A stretch of DNA of 64,000 nt from JBFHIJ01 sp963678775 (GTDB taxonomy: Bacteria; Bacteroidota; Ignavibacteria; Kapaibacteriales; UBA2268). The translations under genes were made by a program, and so were the position numbers. The stretch covers positions 372,001 through 436,000 of the forward strand of contig CAXXGR010000002.1 in NCBI GenBank assembly GCA_963678775.2, given 5' to 3'. Below are positions 44,326 through 53,575 of this stretch, in pieces; position 1 is the stretch's first letter; the number at the start of each line of letters is the position of its first letter. The notes below the pieces were generated by a model. The model did no database searches, was not told the origin of the DNA, and saw only the letters and a program-made list of their open reading frames with translations.

Positions 44326-44502
44326 TTATTCGGATATTTTTATAGTCTTTGGATCTTTATATTTAACTTTTCCTTTTTCTGAAACTATAATTTTGTCATT
44401 AGTATTGATTTTTTCTTCTACTAACTTTTTATGAGATAGCTTCAGTCCATTAAGTATTTTGTTTTTGAGCTCAATAAAGTCACAACAATCACATTTCATT
44501 GC
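44326..44502 (-). CDS. Small partner of the zeta-toxin-like protein
   Basis: 58 residues from the ATG at 44502, which lies inside the last codons of the zeta-toxin-like gene (overlap ATGAAATGTGA). The core LKNKILNGLKLSHKKLVEEKINTNDKIIVSEKGKVKYKDP matches a short protein type often found beside zeta-family kinases in Bacteroidota (GL..S...L...K...N..IVVS..GKV). It may be an antitoxin or cofactor. Here it is downstream of the toxin; in classical epsilon-zeta systems the antitoxin comes first. Confidence 0.6.
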   Translation of the reverse strand, partial: AMKCDCCDFIELKNKILNGLKLSHKKLVEEKINTNDKIIVSEKGKVKYKDPKTIKISE

Positions 44503-45076
44503 TGCATTGCCTATGTAATTTAACAAACAAATTTTCGTTGAAAATCTCCGGTTTGTTTGCCAGATGACCTTCACAGATATGCTCCGAATGCGACGATGAG
44601 TTATCAAAAACCATCCAATAGTCGCAAATAGGCGTATATAAGTTAAATAAATTTTTTAGACCGGCATAATACCGTCGAATAATAACATCATTTGGGATGT
44701 CATGCCCACCGGCTTTTACTCGTTGCTTTACTCTGGCAATAGCCAACTCCGGCGAGTCTAACCAAAAATACAAAAGAGAAACGACATATCCCAAATTATG
44801 TGCTTTATTTATAACATTAGAAAAGCAACGAGTAGCTAAAGTCGTTTCAAAGGCAAAAGTATTTAGATTACTTAAGTTTTCAGCTATTTTATCAAGCATC
44901 ATCCTGCCTGCTTCAATTCTCGCTTCGTTGGGATCTAATGGAGAAATAATTTTTGCTATCTCGTCTGCATTTACAAACTCATCGCAGTGCAGCACTTCCG
45001 GTAACACCGTAAATGAGGCAGTGGTCTTACCGGCTCCGTTGCAGCCGGAAATGATATACAAACTGGGATGTGCCAT
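44489..45076 (-). CDS. Zeta-toxin-family P-loop kinase
   Basis: 195 residues. Walker A is GCNGAGKTT (11-19), preceded by a short beta strand (SLYIIS). The DEFVNADEIAKIISPLDP loop and FAFETTLATRCF segment match zeta-type UDP-sugar kinases (the residue after ETTL is typical of this branch), and RVKQRVKAGGHDIPNDVIIRRY supplies the Arg-rich lid. Zeta toxins phosphorylate UDP-N-acetylglucosamine and block wall synthesis. Many chromosomal relatives have other small-molecule substrates, so toxicity is inference. Confidence 0.82.
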   Translation of the reverse strand: MAHPSLYIISGCNGAGKTTASFTVLPEVLHCDEFVNADEIAKIISPLDPNEARIEAGRMMLDKIAENLSNLNTFAFETTLATRCFSNVINKAHNLGYVVSLLYFWLDSPELAIARVKQRVKAGGHDIPNDVIIRRYYAGLKNLFNLYTPICDYWMVFDNSSSHSEHICEGHLANKPEIFNENLFVKLHRQCSNEM

Positions 45077-45080
45077 TTTT

Positions 45081-45587
45081 TTATTTCCCTACACAAATCT
45101 TATGCTTCATTTTTTCAAACTTCTTGGGACCAATCCCAGGTACATTCATCAGGTCTTCTGCTTTTTGGAAGGGCTTAGCCTTGCGGTATTCTATTATTTT
45201 CAATGCAGTTTTGCTACCAATACCCGGCACGCTCTTCAGCTCCATTTTTGAAGCGGTGTTTAGATTTATTTTGTCAGTAGTAGTTTTAGATTTTGGTGCT
45301 TGCGGGAAAAGCATAGGTTTTTCATAAATAGAATCACCGGAAGCGAGAGACGAGTCAGGAGTGTCCATTATATCGCTTCCGGTGTAAGTAGTAACTTGCT
45401 CTTTGGAAAGTGAGTCAAAAGCGGCAAAGATATCATTCTTCATTTTATCAGGGTCTGTCCCGGCATCAGGATAAAATACAATACGCAAAACGCCAAACAG
45501 TAAGCCCGCAAGTATTACCAAAGCAACAATTGCTTCATTTTTATTGATACTGAAAGCTCTTGTTATCTTTGATAAATTATCGCTCAT
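45081..45587 (-). CDS. ComEA-like helix-hairpin-helix protein
   Basis: 168 residues. An N-terminal membrane anchor (AIVALVILAGLLFGVLRI, about 19-36) precedes a Ser/Thr/Asp-rich linker. A double helix-hairpin-helix domain follows (KINLNTASKMELKSVPGIGSKTALKIIEYRKAKPFQKAEDLMNVPGIGPKKFEKMK). This is the ComEA arrangement, binding double-stranded DNA in the periplasm during natural transformation. It lies one base from dnaJ's stop on the same strand, a chance or operon association. Competence has not been shown. Confidence 0.85.
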   Translation of the reverse strand: MSDNLSKITRAFSINKNEAIVALVILAGLLFGVLRIVFYPDAGTDPDKMKNDIFAAFDSLSKEQVTTYTGSDIMDTPDSSLASGDSIYEKPMLFPQAPKSKTTTDKINLNTASKMELKSVPGIGSKTALKIIEYRKAKPFQKAEDLMNVPGIGPKKFEKMKHKICVGK

Positions 45588-45588
45588 A

Positions 45589-46755
45589 TCAGAAGAATAA
45601 ATCCTTTAGTTTACTAAAAAAGTGTTTGCCTTTGCTCGCATTATCCGGGCTGAAACTCTCACTTTTTATCATATCTTTAAGAGTTGATTTCTCTTTTGAG
45701 TTCAGCTTCTCAGGTATATATACATTTACTAAGATTACCTGATGGCCTTTACCGTAGCCGTTAAGGTTAGGAATTCCTTTCTCTTTCAGTAAAAGCTTAG
45801 TTCCGGGTTGAGTTCCGGGTTTAATAGTCAATTTTTCAGTACCTTCTAAAGTAGGCACTTCTAATTCTGCACCCAAAGCTGCTTCAGGGAAGCTAATAGT
45901 CAAAGGTAACATAATATCGTTATCCTGACGGATAAAGTGTTCATGTTCCTTTTCTTCTATTACTACTTCCAAGTCCCCTGTCTGGCCGCCTTTCCTTCCT
46001 GCATTGCCTTTATTAGAGATAGGAATATAGTTGCCCTCTTCCACTCCGGCCGGTATTTTGACTGTGGCTGTGTCATCACCTTTTACTCTGCCTTCGCCGT
46101 CGCAGACATCACATTTTTCTTTAATAACCTGCCCGGATCCACTACAAGTAGGGCAAGCAGAAACGTTGATAAACTGTCCGAACATGGAACGTGATACTTG
46201 TCTTATTTCTCCCTGCCCATTACAAGTGGAGCAAGTTTGAGTGCCGGAACCGGCTTTCGCACCGGAGCCATTACAAGCATCGCAAGTAATCAATCTTTTA
46301 TACTTAATAGTTTTTTCGGTTTCTTTTGCTATTTCTTCCAAAGTCAGAGGTATACGTATTCGTATTCTGGAACCGGGTTCACCTTGCTGACGTCTTCTTC
46401 TTCCTGACTGACGGCCACCCCCAAAAAATTCTTCAAAGATGCTTCCGCCACCTCCGCCGCCACCAAAGATGTCACCGAAAGATGAGAAAATGTCATTCAT
46501 ATTAGTATATTGATGGTAGTCCTGACCACCGCGCATACCTTGATGTCCAAATCTGTCGTAACGAGCTTTTTTTTCTTCATTACTAAGCACTTCATAAGCT
46601 TCCGAAGCCTCTTTGAACATATCTTCGGCTTCTTTGTTATCCGGATTTTTATCAGGATGATATTTGATTGCGAGTTTTCTATATGCGGATTTCAACTCAT
46701 CGGCCGAAGCACTTTTACTAACACCCAATATTTCGTAATAATCTCTTTTCGACAT
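45589..46755 (-). CDS. dnaJ: Chaperone protein DnaJ
   Basis: 388 residues, full length. J-domain 1-70 with HPD at 33-35, then a Gly/Phe-rich region with GGGGGGGS (about 95-110). Four zinc CxxCxGxG repeats follow (CDACNGSG, CSTCNGQG, CPTCSGSG, CDVCDGEG), and the C-terminal substrate domains complete it. DnaJ delivers unfolded proteins to DnaK. It is 41 bases after grpE on the same strand. dnaK is not in this window, which is unusual for an operon with grpE and dnaJ. Confidence 0.97.
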   Translation of the reverse strand: MSKRDYYEILGVSKSASADELKSAYRKLAIKYHPDKNPDNKEAEDMFKEASEAYEVLSNEEKKARYDRFGHQGMRGGQDYHQYTNMNDIFSSFGDIFGGGGGGGSIFEEFFGGGRQSGRRRRQQGEPGSRIRIRIPLTLEEIAKETEKTIKYKRLITCDACNGSGAKAGSGTQTCSTCNGQGEIRQVSRSMFGQFINVSACPTCSGSGQVIKEKCDVCDGEGRVKGDDTATVKIPAGVEEGNYIPISNKGNAGRKGGQTGDLEVVIEEKEHEHFIRQDNDIMLPLTISFPEAALGAELEVPTLEGTEKLTIKPGTQPGTKLLLKEKGIPNLNGYGKGHQVILVNVYIPEKLNSKEKSTLKDMIKSESFSPDNASKGKHFFSKLKDLFF

Positions 46756-46796
46756 TGCTATTCGCCACTAATTATAATATACATCCCATTTAAAAT

Positions 46797-47492
46797 CTAG
46801 TTATTATCTTCTTCCGGCTTACCTGCGGAAGTAATTACCCTTGCGTGTCTAAGCACTTTGTCATGCATCATGTAGCCCGGCTGAATCACCTGCACCACGT
46901 GATCTTCTTTGATATCAGGGTGTGGTGTGTGCATCATAGCTTCGTGCAACTCTACATTGAATTTTTCATTTACGGCATCTTCCATTTTTTTTACGCCGTT
47001 GTCTTCAAACATTTTTACAGCTTTGGTATTTATCATTTCCAAGCCTTGCAGCAAGGTCTGGTAGTCTTCACTTTTCTTGCCGGCATCTACGGCGTTAGAG
47101 ATATCGTCTAACAGCTCAAGAAATCTAAAAAGCAGCCTTTCGTTTGCATACTCTACCATTTCCTGCTTTTCGCGGATGGAGCGTTTTCGTAAGTTTTCCA
47201 ACTCTGCTACTTTGCGAACGAGAGAATCTTTAAGTTCGTCCCTTTCTTTTCCGAGCTCATTCATCTGCTCTACGAGAGCCTGCATTTGCTCATGCATTTC
47301 CTCAGGCGTGCCAAGTTCTACAGCTTCCTGTTCTTGTTCAGTCGGTATTTGTTCTTGATTTTCATCCATATTATTATCTTCTTCATCAGTAATAGGTATT
47401 TCTCTTTCTTCATTTTTTACGTAAGTATTGTAAAGATCTTTGATTGCATTAGATGTAGACCTTAGAGTCTTTTTGCCTTGATTTTTCGCCAT
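46797..47492 (-). CDS. grpE: Nucleotide exchange factor GrpE
   Basis: 231 residues. A long acidic and Gln-rich N-terminal extension (about 30-75) is followed by the coiled-coil helix (ALVEQMNELGKERDELKDSLVRKVAELENLRKRSIREKQE) and the beta-wing (HEAMMHTPHPDIKEDHVVQVIQPGYMMHDKVLRHARVITSAG). It releases ADP from DnaK. Start ATG at 47492 with GGAGA upstream. It is first in a grpE-dnaJ unit, with no CIRCE operator visible upstream, so HrcA control is not obvious here. Confidence 0.96.
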   Translation of the reverse strand: MAKNQGKKTLRSTSNAIKDLYNTYVKNEEREIPITDEEDNNMDENQEQIPTEQEQEAVELGTPEEMHEQMQALVEQMNELGKERDELKDSLVRKVAELENLRKRSIREKQEMVEYANERLLFRFLELLDDISNAVDAGKKSEDYQTLLQGLEMINTKAVKMFEDNGVKKMEDAVNEKFNVELHEAMMHTPHPDIKEDHVVQVIQPGYMMHDKVLRHARVITSAGKPEEDNN

Positions 47493-47650
47493 TTTTCCTG
47501 TCTCCTATTCCGATATAATTCCTTAATCCAGTCATAAGCATTTTGAATAACTGCAATTTACATATTTTTTTACAAAAAACATTAAGCTCCGGTAAATTGG
47601 AATTTTAACTCCATACTCTGTATCCGGGAATCATTGAATAAACTATATAT

Positions 47651-48031
47651 CTATTTAGGCTTATCTTCTGTTTTTGTTTTGCTTTTTGGCTTATAGTTCC
47701 TTTTTTGCCTTTGCTTTGCTTGTTTTTCCTTATTCGTATTGCTATCAGTTTTATTTTCTTTTTGTTTTACTTTTTCCTTCACTACTTCCTGAGACTTTTT
47801 GGAGAGTTCTACAGTGAGAATTCTTCCACCTAGCTCCGAGCCATCAAGAGCCTTCATAGCCAGCATTGCGGCATTGTCTTCCATTTCTACAAAACAGAAT
47901 CCCTGTTTAAGCTTAGTCCTGCGATCTATAGGTCTTTTGAAAGAAATAATCTCTCCAAAGACAGAGAAAAGTATATTTATTTCTTCGTCGCTTATTATAA
48001 AATTTAAGTTTTTTACAAAGAGTGTTTTCAT
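47651..48031 (-). CDS. RRM-type RNA-binding protein
   Basis: 126 residues. One RNA recognition motif (about 1-80) with RNP2 TLFVKNL and RNP1 KQGFCFVEM is followed by a Lys/Gln/Asn-rich basic tail. Bacterial single-RRM proteins of this type are small RNA-binding proteins, common in Bacteroidota and cyanobacteria and often linked to cold or stress response. The tail is more basic than usual. Located between grpE and the MATE gene on the same strand, with 42 bases to the MATE stop. Confidence 0.9.
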   Translation of the reverse strand: MKTLFVKNLNFIISDEEINILFSVFGEIISFKRPIDRRTKLKQGFCFVEMEDNAAMLAMKALDGSELGGRILTVELSKKSQEVVKEKVKQKENKTDSNTNKEKQAKQRQKRNYKPKSKTKTEDKPK

Positions 48032-48073
48032 ATTTCAAATTGCCAATACATAATTTAGAAACTTACTAAAATT

Positions 48074-49471
48074 CTAGGCAATTACTAAATTCTTTTCGGA
48101 ATAAAGCTGCTTCTGCAATAGCGAATAAGCTACTATGCCCGAGATTATTCCGGAAATAAGAGCAGCATAGAATATGCCGTCTATTTCCATCAGATAAGAA
48201 CCCAAATATGCAAGTGGCACGTATAATATAAGTATATATAATATTGTTAAAAATGCAGAGTGCAGTGGTTTATTCAATATATTTAATGAGGTGCCCGCCA
48301 CCATCATTACACCTCTAAATAAATACCCGATAGGTACTATCAGCAAGTAAGTTTTTATGATGTGAATCATATCGTTAGCCCTTGCCATTAATTCCGGATT
48401 GCCTGCGATAGAGTCCGAAGCATATACGAATATTCGACCTATTGGCTCTCCTAATAGTGCAAGAATAACAAAAGAGAAGCCACCCCAAACTAATGCAACC
48501 ACATAACTTCGCTTTACTCCTTCTCTGGCTCTATCATGCTGTCCCGCTCCCCAGTTTTGGCCTACAAACGGGCCAATAACAGCAGAAAGCCCCATGAACA
48601 CAGTAAGCATCAATGATTCTACTCTGGAAGCCACCCCAAAGGCAGCTACAGCATATTCTCCATATTGAGCCAGCAAGGCAGTTATCAGACCTACTCCCAA
48701 AGGAACTACTAAGTTTGTTCCTATAGCCGGTCCGCCAATTATCATTATTTTCTTCCAAGAGGCAAGCATTTCACTTAGAGTCGGCAACTCAAAGCTTATC
48801 ATTTGTTCTCTTTTATAAAGCACATGAATAGAGATAAAAAAGGTTACTGCTCGTGCAATTACAGTAGCTACTGCAGCGCCTGTCAGACCCATTTTGGGAA
48901 TCGGCCCCCAGCCAAATATTAAAATAGGATCTAATACCAGATTGACCAACACAGATATTCCCATTATCATTGATGGCACCTTCGTATCTCCCGTAGCACG
49001 AATAGCGGCATTGCCAACTACCGGCACTACCAAAAATATCATACCCGGATACCAAATCACCATATATTCTTTTATCATCTCTATAGTTTCGGGCGAAGCA
49101 CCAAGCACCGTAAACAACCAATTAAAACTCGCAATCCCGACGACAACAAAGAAAGCAACCATTATCAGCGATAAAATAAGTACATCGCTAGTAATCCGAA
49201 CTACTTCATTTTTATCTCCTTTCCCAATTGCCCTCGAGATAATAGAAGACGCACCGGTAGAAAGCCCCATTGCGATTCCCCATATAAAAAATACAACAGG
49301 GAAAGTAAAACTGATAGCAACAAGCTCTGCATTGCCAAGCATAGAAACAAAATAAGTATCAATCAGATTCAGTGAAATGGCAAACATAATACCCAGTATC
49401 ACAGGAAGTGACTTAAATATCAGCAATCTATTTATGTTGCCCTCTAAATATTGGGCTTTTCTATTTTCCAT
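48074..49471 (-). CDS. MATE family efflux transporter
   Basis: 465 residues, 12 membrane helices in two similar halves. Typical motifs include LINLIDTYFVSMLGNAELVAISFTFPVVF, SIISRAIGKGDKNEV, GMTGAAVATVIARAV and GPFVGQNWGAGQHDRAREGVKRS. MATE proteins export cationic or neutral drugs and dyes in exchange for H+ or Na+. The substrate cannot be told. The gene stands at the upstream end of the minus-strand block, with 157 bases to the plus-strand gene at 49629. Confidence 0.94.
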   Translation of the reverse strand: MENRKAQYLEGNINRLLIFKSLPVILGIMFAISLNLIDTYFVSMLGNAELVAISFTFPVVFFIWGIAMGLSTGASSIISRAIGKGDKNEVVRITSDVLILSLIMVAFFVVVGIASFNWLFTVLGASPETIEMIKEYMVIWYPGMIFLVVPVVGNAAIRATGDTKVPSMIMGISVLVNLVLDPILIFGWGPIPKMGLTGAAVATVIARAVTFFISIHVLYKREQMISFELPTLSEMLASWKKIMIIGGPAIGTNLVVPLGVGLITALLAQYGEYAVAAFGVASRVESLMLTVFMGLSAVIGPFVGQNWGAGQHDRAREGVKRSYVVALVWGGFSFVILALLGEPIGRIFVYASDSIAGNPELMARANDMIHIIKTYLLIVPIGYLFRGVMMVAGTSLNILNKPLHSAFLTILYILILYVPLAYLGSYLMEIDGIFYAALISGIISGIVAYSLLQKQLYSEKNLVIA

Positions 49472-49628
49472 AACTACAACTCAATTTTTAATGATTTAGC
49501 ATAGACGAAACTATACGGACTATAATATAAAGAAGTTACATGTTAGATAAATTTAATTATTATGAGACTTTATGTTAGTTTAAGTGTTATTGGGGGTAGT
49601 GGAAATCAAATTATTATTCTGGTGTAAA

Positions 49629-51815
49629 ATGAAAACATTAATTCTATGTATTATTTTTCTGGCATTTCCGATTGGTCTAATGAGTCAACTCAATTGGAGA
49701 AAGATTGAAGACATTCCTCAGCATTTTAGTCATGATATATTTATTAGACTATCTAATGGTGATCTAATGACATATGACTACTTACTCAAAATAGGATTTA
49801 GAAAATCTACTGATGGAGGTAAAACATGGAAAAGCAAAAATATGATTCATGGAGCTAAAGACAATTACAGTTTACTTAATAGAGAAACCTACGGATTTAA
49901 ATCAATCACTGAGTTCTCTAATGGTTTTATTATTGCTCAACAGGATACACACTGGGTTTATTCTACGGATTGGGGTGAAACTTGGAACACTAGTTATGGT
50001 AAATATGGGCAGTGCGAATTTTACAACTATGATAATTATATAATATGTTTTCCGAGCTACAATAACGCGCGATATATTTGCAATTTTAATTCAGAAACTA
50101 CGCAGTTCGAGGCAATGAAACTTCCTTCATCCAGTGATAGAATACCTTTTACAGGGTTTAATAATTTCTTTTTGACAGATTATAAGGGTAATAGCACTCT
50201 GGTTTATAATCTGGATTCAGGTACTTACGAGATATACCCCAGTATGGGGTTTGGAATGAGGTATCTTTTCTCTGATTCTGCATCAGTTTATGCATTTTAT
50301 CCCACTAAAACATATGTTACCAGAGATACATGTAAATCCTGGGAATTGTATAATAATTTTGGTTATGATAGCCTCATTACGAATAATATTAGAATCAAAA
50401 AGAATGATATAAATGTATTTAAAGAAATTGATGGCAGATTGTTTCTTCAGTCAAGAGATTTTGTCCTGGTTAGTAAAGACTTTGGATTAAATTGGAAGGT
50501 ACATAAACTAAATGGCAATAAACTTGAATTTAAGACAAATTATCCTTACTATTACGAAGGGACAGATATATACGAGTACAACTTTGCCACGGATGAGTTT
50601 GAATATACCGGAGAATTTAAACTGTCTTATACCACTCATTATAGAGAGTTTGGAGATACTTTGGTTTCAGAAAATCAAATTAAATATCCCGGTAAAGAAT
50701 GGGAGGATTTGAACTTAAATAGATCGCTCGGATTTAATAAAGAAAGATATGTTATTGAAAATCAAAATATTTTGAAATATACTTTAGATAATCCTCAGCC
50801 TAAGCTTTTAGGTACATTAAATTTTAAACCTAAAAGTGACAAAATTGAGCTTCGGCCATCTGTTAACAACAACAAATTACAATCATTTCCTCTAATTGAA
50901 TCAGAATCTGGCTTTGGTCGTGGCACTTCTATTCCACCTAATGGTGTTGCCTATATACATATAATAACTCCTGACACTCTACTGAAAACATATCAATACA
51001 AACCAGAATACAGAGTTAATGTAGATGATTTTGAAATAGATATAAATGGGACTGCTCTATTCAATCAATACAATTCAGAAGAGGAAGCATATGAGATTTG
51101 TGCTGTGAATCTGAATACGCAAAAAAAACAGATAGGTTTTAAACAGACATATGATGAAGCTATTTATATACATGCTAATAATATAAAAGTAGAAGGAGAT
51201 GTGATTTGTTTTAATTATCGTTATACTGACCGGGACTATGGGCATCATGAGGTTCCTAAATTTAGTTTAAACGGTGGAGAAACCTGGCAAACCTTGGGAA
51301 CTTATAAATTGGATGCATTAGATTTTGAAATATACAATGGTGAAATATATATTTCAGGTTACAATGGAGTCTATATTAGAGAAGATGATGAATCTTATAC
51401 TAATCTTATGGACAATTTAGATATCTCAGATTTTTTAGTGAACAAGATTGAAATAGATCCAAAACATCGAATATATGCATATACTACAAAAGGGGTGTAT
51501 ATTTCAGATCCAATTATAGTTTCAGTAGAAGATAATCCAAGATCAGGCAGCTCAGATTTAAACAGTAGCTTAATCTATCCAAATCCTAGTACAAACTCAG
51601 CAGATATAGCTTTTGCATTAGATTCATCAGAAGAAATTAAGGTTATGATTTATGATAATTCAGGGCGTTTAGTCGAGACACTTCATTCGGGTTTACTAGA
51701 AGCAGGAGAACATACTTTTTCATGGAACTGTTCCAATGTAAGTGCAGGTAAATATATCTGTAATATCAGAGGAAATAGCGTATTTAAATCGATGAAAGTT
51801 GTAGTAGCGAGGTAG
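49629..51815 (+). CDS. T9SS-exported Asp-box protein
   Basis: 728 residues from the ATG at 49629, which starts the signal peptide MKTLILCIIFLAFPIGLMS (cut after SQL-region). Asp-box motifs RKSTDGGKTWKS, YSTDWGETWN, SKDFGLNWK and SLNGGETWQT suggest a beta-propeller. The last 85 residues (SLIYPNPSTNSADIAFAL...YDNSGRLVETLHSGLLEAGEHTFSWNCSNVSAGKYICNI...KSMKVVVAR) are a classical type A sorting domain for type IX secretion. It is therefore a surface or secreted protein. Downstream lies a dispersed repeat and a second Asp-box gene. Confidence 0.88.
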   Translation: MKTLILCIIFLAFPIGLMSQLNWRKIEDIPQHFSHDIFIRLSNGDLMTYDYLLKIGFRKSTDGGKTWKSKNMIHGAKDNYSLLNRETYGFKSITEFSNGFIIAQQDTHWVYSTDWGETWNTSYGKYGQCEFYNYDNYIICFPSYNNARYICNFNSETTQFEAMKLPSSSDRIPFTGFNNFFLTDYKGNSTLVYNLDSGTYEIYPSMGFGMRYLFSDSASVYAFYPTKTYVTRDTCKSWELYNNFGYDSLITNNIRIKKNDINVFKEIDGRLFLQSRDFVLVSKDFGLNWKVHKLNGNKLEFKTNYPYYYEGTDIYEYNFATDEFEYTGEFKLSYTTHYREFGDTLVSENQIKYPGKEWEDLNLNRSLGFNKERYVIENQNILKYTLDNPQPKLLGTLNFKPKSDKIELRPSVNNNKLQSFPLIESESGFGRGTSIPPNGVAYIHIITPDTLLKTYQYKPEYRVNVDDFEIDINGTALFNQYNSEEEAYEICAVNLNTQKKQIGFKQTYDEAIYIHANNIKVEGDVICFNYRYTDRDYGHHEVPKFSLNGGETWQTLGTYKLDALDFEIYNGEIYISGYNGVYIREDDESYTNLMDNLDISDFLVNKIEIDPKHRIYAYTTKGVYISDPIIVSVEDNPRSGSSDLNSSLIYPNPSTNSADIAFALDSSEEIKVMIYDNSGRLVETLHSGLLEAGEHTFSWNCSNVSAGKYICNIRGNSVFKSMKVVVAR

Positions 51816-51828
51816 ATATATAATAAAA

Positions 51829-51932
51829 ATAAGTCTCCCCGGGCAAAGCCATGTGCTGAGTGAAAGTTTACCCAGAGCTTAGCCCAAAGGTAAGTAGAGA
51901 TTTAGAGGATTTCAGAGCCTGAAAGGCTCATA
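51829..51932 (+). repeat. Dispersed repeat, longest plus-strand copy
   Basis: Contains aagtctccccgggcaaagcc, a central agtttacccagagcttagcc and agtagagatttagaggat. The reverse-complement counterparts lie at about 5195-5310 and 8497-8612. The shorter copy is at 29500. Confidence 0.8.
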
Positions 51933-51998
51933 GATAAAAGCCCATGGCAACGCCATAGGAAAAGAAACAACCAGAATTATTACTATTAGGAACGTTTT

Positions 51999-53327
51999 AT
52001 GAAATATATCATTTACTTATTACTATGTTTTTCATCGCTTTATGTTTGTAATGCTGAAAAGCAATGGGTAAAAAAACACTACAAATATCAGGATCAAGTC
52101 AAGGCTTTAAAGGTTATTGACTCCACCAAAATTATTGCTATAGTAGAAAATATCGGATCTTCAAAAATATATAAATCTTACGATGCAGGAAATTCTTGGA
52201 CTAATACATATAGCCATTATTACCCGGCATATAATGATTCAGTAGCAATGATTTCAATTGGTTCTTATATCTTAGATTCATTGCACTATTATATCTGTAT
52301 GTTCCCTCAACCGGTATTAGATATTACAACGGATGGAGGTCAAACGTTCTCAAGAGTAGAGTTTGGTACAATTTCTTCGGATAAAAATAATTATTGTTTA
52401 GATTTATCAATGTACAACAGCATGAAGGGATATTTAATTACAGTTTATAATATTATGGTTACATCTGATGGCTGGAAAACATTTACAATTTATGATAAGC
52501 CTAATAAATTTATAGGTACAAGCAACCCTTCATTTTTTATTGATTCTACAAAAATTGCTACCATAAACGGTCGAGGTATTTCTAATCAATTTCTTGAATT
52601 TAATTTAGAAACTGGTGAATGGAAAGATTATAATGCTGAAATACAGCCGAAAGAAGGAGAGTTCCCTTTGGTGATAAGTGGTGTTGATTTTATTACTGAT
52701 TCTCTAGGATATGCAGCCGGCAAGCAACGAGTGAATGATACGACTAAAAATATCCATTATGGATTTATATGGAAAACAATGGATAGGGGTAGAACTTGGG
52801 AAATTATCTATAACGAGTTACAGAATCCTAGATTTGGTTTATCACAGATTCATTTTACTGATAGCTTAAGAGCTATAGCCGGAGGAAATGGAGCAAAATA
52901 TATGCTTACAGAAGATGGTGGCAAAACTTGGGAATATGTAATATTTTATGATTATTTATATGCTATGTCCCAAGATTGTGTTTATTGTGGTGACTATCCT
53001 ATTGCTTGGTTTTTTTCAGGTGGGGCTTTTCGCTACGAAGAAGTAACCGGCATAACGGAAGGTATATTTAAAGAAATAAGTATAAAGCCACTTCAAACCA
53101 CTAGCGAGTATTATTTAGAAATTGAAGATCCCAAATCGAGAGAGTACGAGATAATATTCTCAGATGCAAACGGGAAACACATTACAACACCGCAAATAGT
53201 AAATACAGCAATATCAAATTCTTCAAACTCAATAGACTTAACTAGATTAAGTTCAGGGACATATTTCTATATGATAACCTGCAACAACTCACTAATCTCT
53301 ACCGGGAAGTTTGTAAATGTGAGGTAG
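51999..53327 (+). CDS. T9SS-exported Asp-box/BNR propeller protein, copy 2
   Basis: 442 residues, nearly identical to 28108-29436 including the signal peptide, all Asp-box motifs and the sorting domain. Differences concentrate in the first 190 residues (for example DQVKALKV against DDIKALKV, MFPQPVLD against MYPLPVLD), while the region from about 190 to the end differs at only a handful of positions. This gradient suggests a gene-conversion tract. The 5' flank (aggaacgttttatg) and the 3' flank (gagccttagccaattag) are part of the duplication. Confidence 0.85.
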   Translation: MKYIIYLLLCFSSLYVCNAEKQWVKKHYKYQDQVKALKVIDSTKIIAIVENIGSSKIYKSYDAGNSWTNTYSHYYPAYNDSVAMISIGSYILDSLHYYICMFPQPVLDITTDGGQTFSRVEFGTISSDKNNYCLDLSMYNSMKGYLITVYNIMVTSDGWKTFTIYDKPNKFIGTSNPSFFIDSTKIATINGRGISNQFLEFNLETGEWKDYNAEIQPKEGEFPLVISGVDFITDSLGYAAGKQRVNDTTKNIHYGFIWKTMDRGRTWEIIYNELQNPRFGLSQIHFTDSLRAIAGGNGAKYMLTEDGGKTWEYVIFYDYLYAMSQDCVYCGDYPIAWFFSGGAFRYEEVTGITEGIFKEISIKPLQTTSEYYLEIEDPKSREYEIIFSDANGKHITTPQIVNTAISNSSNSIDLTRLSSGTYFYMITCNNSLISTGKFVNVR

Positions 53328-53394
53328 GAGCCTTAGCCAATTAGCAAGCACTGCTAACCCAGCCCGTGTTTTCCTTTGGAAAACCCGACCCTCC
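53328..53394 (+). repeat. 3' flank of the duplicated Asp-box gene
   Basis: gagccttagccaattagc and gtgttttcctttggaaaacccga match 29437-29498. The next 180 bases up to 53576 hold a partial agatttagaggg motif and otherwise nothing I can name. Confidence 0.7.
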
Positions 53395-53575
53395 TTGTCA
53401 GAAGGGTGGAGATGCAGGGAAAATATATATAAAAATAAGTCTCATTGACAAAGGAGATTTAGAGGGTTTGAGAAACGTTAAATTTTTCGTCCTTTTAAAA
53501 TTCTTTTGAACTTCTTTGCTGCTTGTTACGTAGTTAGGTTTGGATATTGATTTTATTAAATAGGAGAATGTTCTA

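Noticed and set aside
45937..46800. Plus-strand open frames inside dnaJ and grpE
   Set aside because: They are antisense shadows of strongly conserved genes.
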